Part shown: positions 59,518 to 64,000 of the stretch, piece by piece
Layout of the letters: each line of letters starts with the position of its first letter
Numbering within the stretch: position 1 is the stretch's first letter
Origin: Brevibacterium permense
GTDB taxonomy: Bacteria; Actinomycetota; Actinomycetes; Actinomycetales; Brevibacteriaceae
Direction: 5' to 3'
NCBI RefSeq assembly: GCF_025506275.1
Contig: NZ_QYCP01000088.1
Coordinates: 62,001-126,000 of the forward strand
Length of the DNA: 64,000 nt
Notes under the pieces: generated by a model
Told to the model about the DNA's origin: nothing
What the model saw: the letters and a program-made list of their open reading frames with translations, nothing else
The model's database searches: none
Program-made: the position numbers and the translations under genes

Positions 59518-60443
59518 TGATCGATCCGCGTCTCCACGTCCTTCGGGTCCTTGCCGAAGTCGGCACCCTCACCGAGGCGGCACACCGCCTCGGATACACC
59601 CCTTCAGCCGTATCGCACCAGCTCAGAGGCCTGTCGAAAGATCTCGGTGTGCGCGTCGTCGAACCGCGCGGTCGCGGACTCGTCCTCACTCGCGCCGGTC
59701 AGCTCCTCCTCGAACGCTCTCAGGAGCTCTTCACCAGGTGGGAGGAGATCCGGGGCGAGCTCGACGGCCTCGGCACCGGCCGAGATCCGCGCACCAGACG
59801 GCTGCGCCTGTGCGGCTTCTCCACTGCCGCGGCCGCCCTGCTTCCACCGACAGCCCTGACGGTGATGGAACGATTCCCGGGCGCCGAGGTCACGATCATC
59901 GAAGCCGACCCCGAGGAGTGCTTCGACCTTCTCATCTCCGACCATGCCGACGTCGCCGTGGTCGTGGCCACCGACCCGCTGCCGCCGCGCAGCGATCCCC
60001 GCTTCGAGCAGTCGGCGCTGTTCAGCGATCGCCTCGATCTGCTGGTTCCCGTCGGACACCGTCTCGCGGAGAAGTCGACGGTGGCACTGAGCGAGGCCGC
60101 CGAGGAGCCCTGGATCCTCGACCGGTCGGGTTCGCCCTATCACCGCCTGGTGCGCACCGCGTGTGCGGCTGCCGGCTTCCAACCGGAACAGGCTCATCAG
60201 TCACGGGAGTGGGAGACAGGGGCGTCGTTGGTCTCGGCGGGGCTCGGGGTCGCGCTCATTCCTCGTCTGGCACGTCTGCCGGACGGCTTCGATGTGGTGC
60301 GTGTGCCGCTGCGCGGTGATCCGGTGCCGTCGCGGAAGATCCTCTCCGGCATCCGCCGCGGTTCGGGCGCTCAGCCGATCATCGCCTCGGCGTTGGAGGT
60401 CCTCCGGGAATCTGCTGAAACGGCGGCCCACCAGGGGGCCTGA
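59517..60443 (+). CDS. LysR-family regulator of the Rieske operon
   Basis: A 308-residue LysR protein. The winged helix is HVLRVLAEVGTLTEAAHRLGYTPSAVSHQLRGLSKDLGVRVVEPRGRGLVLT (about residues 7-58), followed by an effector domain with the usual SLVSAGLGVALIPRLA. Divergent placement from the demethylase pair and the palindrome at its start indicate that it controls that pair. Its 3' end overlaps a leftward membrane protein gene by 65 bases. Confidence 0.92.
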   Translation: MIDPRLHVLRVLAEVGTLTEAAHRLGYTPSAVSHQLRGLSKDLGVRVVEPRGRGLVLTRAGQLLLERSQELFTRWEEIRGELDGLGTGRDPRTRRLRLCGFSTAAAALLPPTALTVMERFPGAEVTIIEADPEECFDLLISDHADVAVVVATDPLPPRSDPRFEQSALFSDRLDLLVPVGHRLAEKSTVALSEAAEEPWILDRSGSPYHRLVRTACAAAGFQPEQAHQSREWETGASLVSAGLGVALIPRLARLPDGFDVVRVPLRGDPVPSRKILSGIRRGSGAQPIIASALEVLRESAETAAHQGA

Positions 60444-60771
60444 CCACCCAGACCTGCGGTCGCATTCGACGCCGCTTTCTCGCGACGACGGTGGTGAGGA
60501 CGATCCCGGAGATGAGCACCAGAACGGAAACCACGGCCACAACGAAACCGGTGATGAAGAAGCCGGAGGCGAAATCGTCGAAGGCGTCGACGTTGCCACC
60601 GCCGCCGAGGAGGAACAGGAACATCGGGATGACGAGGATGCACAGTCCCACCCCGAGGCCGAGGACTCCGGCGATGATGAGGAGGATTCCCGGCACCACG
60701 GACGGTTTCTTCGCAGGCACACCTCCCGGCGGGAACCCTCCGGGCTGGATCATCTGCGGGTGATGCGTCAT
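60379..60771 (-). CDS. Small two-helix membrane protein with proline-rich ends
   Basis: A 130-residue protein of unknown function. A Gly/Pro-rich N-terminus (PQMIQPGGFPPGGVPAKKP) precedes two helices (about residues 26-55 and 70-95), then a basic segment ARKRRRMRP and a Pro/Gly-rich tail. AAGGAG 7 bases upstream supports the start. The last 21 codons overlap the end of the LysR gene on the other strand. Confidence 0.7.
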   Translation of the reverse strand: MTHHPQMIQPGGFPPGGVPAKKPSVVPGILLIIAGVLGLGVGLCILVIPMFLFLLGGGGNVDAFDDFASGFFITGFVVAVVSVLVLISGIVLTTVVARKRRRMRPQVWVVRPPGGPPFQQIPGGPPTPRR

Positions 60772-60833
60772 CCGGGTCTCCTTCGTCTCTTCCGATCCTA
60801 TCGGGGACTCGAAACCACGCCATGACCTGCGCG

Positions 60834-60839
60834 TAGAGT
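60834..60839 (+). promoter_or_regulatory. -10 box for the APC permease gene
   Basis: TAGAGT followed by TTGAAGC, nearly the same 13 bases (TAG-A/C-GTTGAAGC) that precede the ABC gene at 22477. The -35 region is weak. It would give a leader of about 25 bases. Confidence 0.4.
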
Positions 60840-60871
60840 TGAAGCACACACTTCGAAAGACGGGCACCACG

Positions 60872-62290
60872 ATGGACGATATGACCTCCGACGATCGGTC
60901 CAACCGGTCCGACAACGAATCTCAGACTTCCACACCCGAGGGCACGGCCGCCTCGGCGCGAGGTGGGACGCTCAAACGGACGATCGGTCTGAGCGAGCTC
61001 GTCTTCTTCGGACTCGTCTTCATCGGTCCCGCGGCCGCAGTCGGCGTGTTCGGCACCCTCGATGCCCGCTCGGGCGGGGCCGTGGCACTCGTCTACATCG
61101 TCGCGACGATCGTCATGGCCTTCACCGCGATCAGCTATATGCGCATGTCGCGGGAGGTCCCCCGCGCAGGCACGGTGTTCGCCTACGCCTCGGCGGGAAT
61201 CGGAAAACCGGCCGGCTTCGTCGCCGGATGGATGATCCTCCTCGACTATCTCTTCATCCCCTCCGTCGCCTATCTGTTCACCGGGATCGCCCTGAACTCG
61301 ATCTTCCCTGCGCTGCCCGTCTGGGTGTTCGTGGCCGTCGCCGTCACCCTCACCACCGGTCTCAACCTCGCCGGGGTCAAGGTCGCCTCCCGCGTGATCA
61401 CCGGGGTCGTCCTCGCCGAGGTGGCCGTCCTCGCCCTGGTCCTTGTCCTCGGCATCGCCTACCTCGTCCAACACGGGCCGACGCGGGGATGGCTGACGCC
61501 GCTGTCCGGGGTCGATGCGTTCTCCGTGACCGCGGTTCTCGCCGCCGTGTCCGTGGCTGTCCTGTCCTATCTCGGCTTCGATTCGCTCGCGACATTCTCC
61601 GAGGAGGCCAAGGGCGGGCCGCGGATCGTCGGCCGTGCCACGCTGATCTGCCTCGTGCTCGCAGGTGTCTTCTTCGTCGCGCAGACCTGGGTGGGCAGTC
61701 TGCTCTCACCGTTGACTCCAGCGGACCTGCAGGCCGATCCCGCGCTCGAGGGAGCCGCCTACTACAGTGCCGTCGACTCGACTCTCGGCCCGTGGCTGCA
61801 CTGGCTGCTCGCCTTCGCCAAGGCCGTGGGCGCGGCGTTCTCCGCGATGATCGGTCAGGCCGCCGGTTCCCGCATCCTCATGGACATGGGACGGTCCCGT
61901 CAGGTGCCGAGATTCCTCTCCGAGGTGGCCCCGAAGACGGGTGTGCCGTGGAAGGGAATCCTCGTGGCCGCCGGCGGCAATGTCATCGTGGCCGGGTGGG
62001 CGGCGACCCGTGCCGATGGTCTCGACCAGCTGACCTCGATCGTCAACGTCGGGGCGCTGACGGCGTTCATCTTCCTTCAGGCTTCGGTGGTCGGATACTT
62101 CCTCGTGAAGAAGCAGGGCAACGAACCTCCGAACTGGTTCAACCACGGCGTCATTCCGGTCATCGGCGCCGGTCTGCTCATCGCAGTGCTCGTCAGCGCG
62201 AATCCGTTGGCCCTGGTCATCGGCGCGATCTGGCTCGTCATCGGCATTGCGGTGTTCGCGGTGAACAACCGGCGGCGCGCCCACGCCTGA
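60872..62290 (+). CDS. APC-family amino acid or amine permease
   Basis: A 472-residue APC superfamily permease. A 40-residue Ser/Asp/Thr-rich N-terminus precedes 12 helices. Helix 1 has SELVFFGLVFIGPAAAVGVFGTLDARSGGAVALVYI and helix 6 has SYLGFDSLATFSEEAKGGPRIVGRA, the substrate-binding helices. The FSEEAKGG loop is common in putrescine- and amine-type (PuuP-like) and YhdG-type permeases. ATG 60872 is preferred; 60881 is also possible, as no strong ribosome site is present. It is not obviously linked to the upstream catabolic genes. Confidence 0.88.
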   Translation: MDDMTSDDRSNRSDNESQTSTPEGTAASARGGTLKRTIGLSELVFFGLVFIGPAAAVGVFGTLDARSGGAVALVYIVATIVMAFTAISYMRMSREVPRAGTVFAYASAGIGKPAGFVAGWMILLDYLFIPSVAYLFTGIALNSIFPALPVWVFVAVAVTLTTGLNLAGVKVASRVITGVVLAEVAVLALVLVLGIAYLVQHGPTRGWLTPLSGVDAFSVTAVLAAVSVAVLSYLGFDSLATFSEEAKGGPRIVGRATLICLVLAGVFFVAQTWVGSLLSPLTPADLQADPALEGAAYYSAVDSTLGPWLHWLLAFAKAVGAAFSAMIGQAAGSRILMDMGRSRQVPRFLSEVAPKTGVPWKGILVAAGGNVIVAGWAATRADGLDQLTSIVNVGALTAFIFLQASVVGYFLVKKQGNEPPNWFNHGVIPVIGAGLLIAVLVSANPLALVIGAIWLVIGIAVFAVNNRRRAHA

Positions 62291-62358
62291 GCCGGCCCGA
62301 CGGCACATCATTCAGCCGCCGGTTGCGGGTGTGACCGGACCCGCCTCGGTGGAGGTTC

Positions 62359-63354
62359 TCAGTCCTGCAGGCGAGTCGTTCCTTCGTGGCCGCCGGAGGT
62401 GTTGAGCTGTTTGGCGTAGCAGCTGTCGGGGCCGAGGCCATGCGATGAACACCAGGACAGAGCATCATCGGGGTCGTCGTAGCCGATGCCGACGACGGTG
62501 ACCCAGAAGTTGTCCTCTTTGAAGCTGCTGAAATCGCCGGACCAGATGAGCTTCACGCGGGGGAACTCCTCGCGCAGCCCTTCGAATTCCTCGAGGATCG
62601 CTTCTTCGTCCCAGGTCTTTCCCTCGGCCTCGAGGCCGACCTTCTTCGAACTCAGCTGCGGAACCCATTTGCCGTTGAGTTCGCTCTTCGCTGTCTGTCC
62701 GTCGGAGTCGGCGAGCTGCTTGAGTGCCTTCTTCGGGTCGTCGGGTAGAGCCGATTCGGTCTCGGTGGGTTCGGGTGAATTGCTGGCCGCAGCCGAACCG
62801 TCATCGCTGGCGGCGTTCGTCGGCTCATCGGTGGAGGCGACGGAGGCCGGGTCCTCGGAGTCCCTCGAGAAGAATTTCGCCGCTCCCCATCCGATGCCCA
62901 CGCCGAGAACGATCACGATGACGGCGAAGAGGGCAATCATTCCGCCGCGCTTCTTCTGCGCGGGCGGTCCGGCCTGCTGATACGCTCCCGGACCGTAGCC
63001 GTAGGGCTGCTGACGTGCGGGCTGCGGAGGCATTCCTGCGACAGGTGCTTGGCCACCGGCCGGGTAGGTTTGTGCACCCTGAGCCTGGGCGGGTCCACTC
63101 TGCTGTTGAGGAGGCTGACCGTTGCGGTGAGACGGGCCGCTCTGCGAGTGCGGGGTCTGGATATAGGGGCGCTGCGGCTGAGGAGACTGATGAGGCGGCG
63201 GAGGCGTGCCCCACCCGTTGCCCGACTGAGGTCCTGACTGCGGACTCGGCGGGGGTCCCGGCTGGGATCCGGGCTGCGAGGACCATTGGCTTCCCGACCG
63301 GTCGTTGACGTCCCATTCGTTCTCATCCCCGCGCCCGGGAGGGTTCGTACTCAT
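62359..63354 (-). CDS. Single-pass membrane protein with Pro/Gln-rich cytoplasmic half
   Basis: A 331-residue protein. Residues 1-135 are strongly enriched in Pro, Gln, Ser and Gly (runs such as PPPSPQSGPQSG and QPARQQPYGYGPGAYQQ). A lysine/arginine cluster and one helix (GMIALFAVIVIVLGVGIGWGAAKFF, about 138-162) follow. An acidic linker leads to a C-terminal domain of about 120 residues with KWVPQLSSKKVGL, KLIWSGDFSSFKEDNFWVTVVGIGYDDPDDALSWCSSHGLGPDSCYAKQL and a probable disulfide pair. Similar domains occur in actinobacterial proteins of unknown function. CTGGAG precedes the ATG. Confidence 0.82.
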   Translation of the reverse strand: MSTNPPGRGDENEWDVNDRSGSQWSSQPGSQPGPPPSPQSGPQSGNGWGTPPPPHQSPQPQRPYIQTPHSQSGPSHRNGQPPQQQSGPAQAQGAQTYPAGGQAPVAGMPPQPARQQPYGYGPGAYQQAGPPAQKKRGGMIALFAVIVIVLGVGIGWGAAKFFSRDSEDPASVASTDEPTNAASDDGSAAASNSPEPTETESALPDDPKKALKQLADSDGQTAKSELNGKWVPQLSSKKVGLEAEGKTWDEEAILEEFEGLREEFPRVKLIWSGDFSSFKEDNFWVTVVGIGYDDPDDALSWCSSHGLGPDSCYAKQLNTSGGHEGTTRLQD

Positions 63355-63527
63355 CCGTAACTCCAGATCGATCACGCCGTATCTCAGAAAAAGTCCCAAT
63401 ATGGAACTTCTCTTGCGTTAACAGCCTAATATAAGTTGTGAACTACACATGCTTGATCTGCTCCGTTGATTGTTTCGATTTGAATTACATTGCGGAGCTG
63501 TCGGGCAACTGCACTTGAGGACTGGCT

Positions 63528-64000
63528 ATGCACGACGAATCCGACGAGACGAAACCGACCGCCACCGAGGATCCGAAGGATCAGACCGCCGAGGACCAGG
63601 AGAGCCCCGAAGACGAGGTTCCGGACGCCGCCGAGACTTCGGATGATCCTGCAGCTCAGGATGATGAGGCCACCGAGGAGACCGCTCGCTGGGCGCCCCC
63701 GGAAGACGGCACGCCCACCACCGAGCAGACCGTCGCCCCGTACCAGCAAGACTCCTACCAGCAGGTGCCCTATCAGCAGGTCCCTCACCAGCAAAGCCCT
63801 CACCAGCTAGGTCCCGACCAATCCGGTACTGTGCCCTACCCCGCACCACCGAGTTACCCGGCGATTGCCCCGAAGTCGAAATTCGCCTCGGCGCTGGCGA
63901 AGGGAGCGACCTGGAAAACGGCGCTGATCCCGCCGGGGATCGCCCTCCTCGGCGGCATCATCGTCTCCATCATCCTCACAGTCATCCTCACGTCGATGTC
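63528..64000 (+). CDS. Acidic, Gln-repeat membrane protein (cut by window end)
   Basis: The open frame starts at ATG 63528 (TGAGGA 7 bases upstream) and runs past the end without a stop, giving 157 visible residues. The first 70 are acidic (DESDETKPTATEDPKDQTAED). A Tyr/His-Gln-Gln repeat follows (YQQVPYQQVPHQQSPHQ). After a basic stretch comes a helix (ALIPPGIALLGGIIVSIILTVILT). It is divergent from a protein with a similar disordered half and single helix; the two may act together. The 173-base gap between them is AT-rich and holds the shared control region. Confidence 0.7.
   Translation, partial: MHDESDETKPTATEDPKDQTAEDQESPEDEVPDAAETSDDPAAQDDEATEETARWAPPEDGTPTTEQTVAPYQQDSYQQVPYQQVPHQQSPHQLGPDQSGTVPYPAPPSYPAIAPKSKFASALAKGATWKTALIPPGIALLGGIIVSIILTVILTSM

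Noticed and set aside
1-64000. tRNA, rRNA, riboswitch and origin signals
   Set aside because: Reading the gaps showed no tRNA-like or T-box/riboswitch-like stretch and no DnaA-box cluster; most gaps are under 300 bases.

Overview
The window looks like chromosome of a high-GC actinobacterium. Brevibacterium (Micrococcales) is my best guess. It rests on strong GC bias at third codon positions, leaderless genes with a TANNNT box 6-7 bases before the start codon, actinobacterial families such as SigK/RskA and a class II HMG-CoA reductase, and an intergenic palindrome family. The genus is inference. I see no rRNA, tRNA, CRISPR array, transposase, integrase or replication origin. There are about 50 protein genes, and almost all gaps are short.

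Layout. 1-9.3 kb: a Rieske lipoprotein, two MFS exporters, RecQ, a VOC protein, an OsmC protein, kynureninase and a MOSC protein, with four copies of a 56-61 bp palindrome at gene 3' ends and a related 22-bp tandem repeat. 9.3-14.7 kb: an isochorismatase-type hydrolase, two further OsmC proteins, a PPK2 kinase, a TRIC-type channel and an alpha/beta hydrolase. 14.7-18.8 kb: a SigK module made of a membrane molybdoenzyme, a fasciclin lipoprotein, SigK and RskA. The first two genes carry the same promoter, CCATCC-N15-CCGAAT. 18.8-31.5 kb: a methyltransferase, a two-component system, two ABC-2 exporters, an amino acid permease, TetR and MarR regulators and a flavin monooxygenase. 31.6-39.1 kb: an alanine-type aminotransferase, then a GAF/PucR regulator and a mevalonate-degradation operon (class II HMG-CoA reductase, HMG-CoA lyase, a small two-helix protein and a TctA-like permease).

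39.1-45.5 kb: a LysR regulator with an Orn/Lys/Arg decarboxylase, a sigma-like protein fused to a membrane anchor and an external Pro/Ser tail, and an MHS (ProP-type) transporter. 45.7-60.4 kb: a probable betaine or imino-acid catabolic region. It has a GntR regulator, an OYE-family demethylase-like flavoenzyme, a proline-racemase-family epimerase, a quinone oxidoreductase with its TetR, a five-gene Dpp-type ABC importer, a GbcA/Stc2-type Rieske demethylase with its reductase, and a LysR regulator. 60.4-64 kb: an APC permease and two low-complexity membrane proteins, the last cut by the window end.

How the parts may work together: the MHS carrier and the ABC importer could bring in quaternary amines. 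The Rieske pair would remove the first N-methyl group, the OYE protein the next, and the epimerase would adjust the chiral centre of the imino acid. Separately, imported mevalonate would be oxidised to HMG-CoA and cleaved to acetyl-CoA and acetoacetate. Both pathways are inferred from gene families and order.
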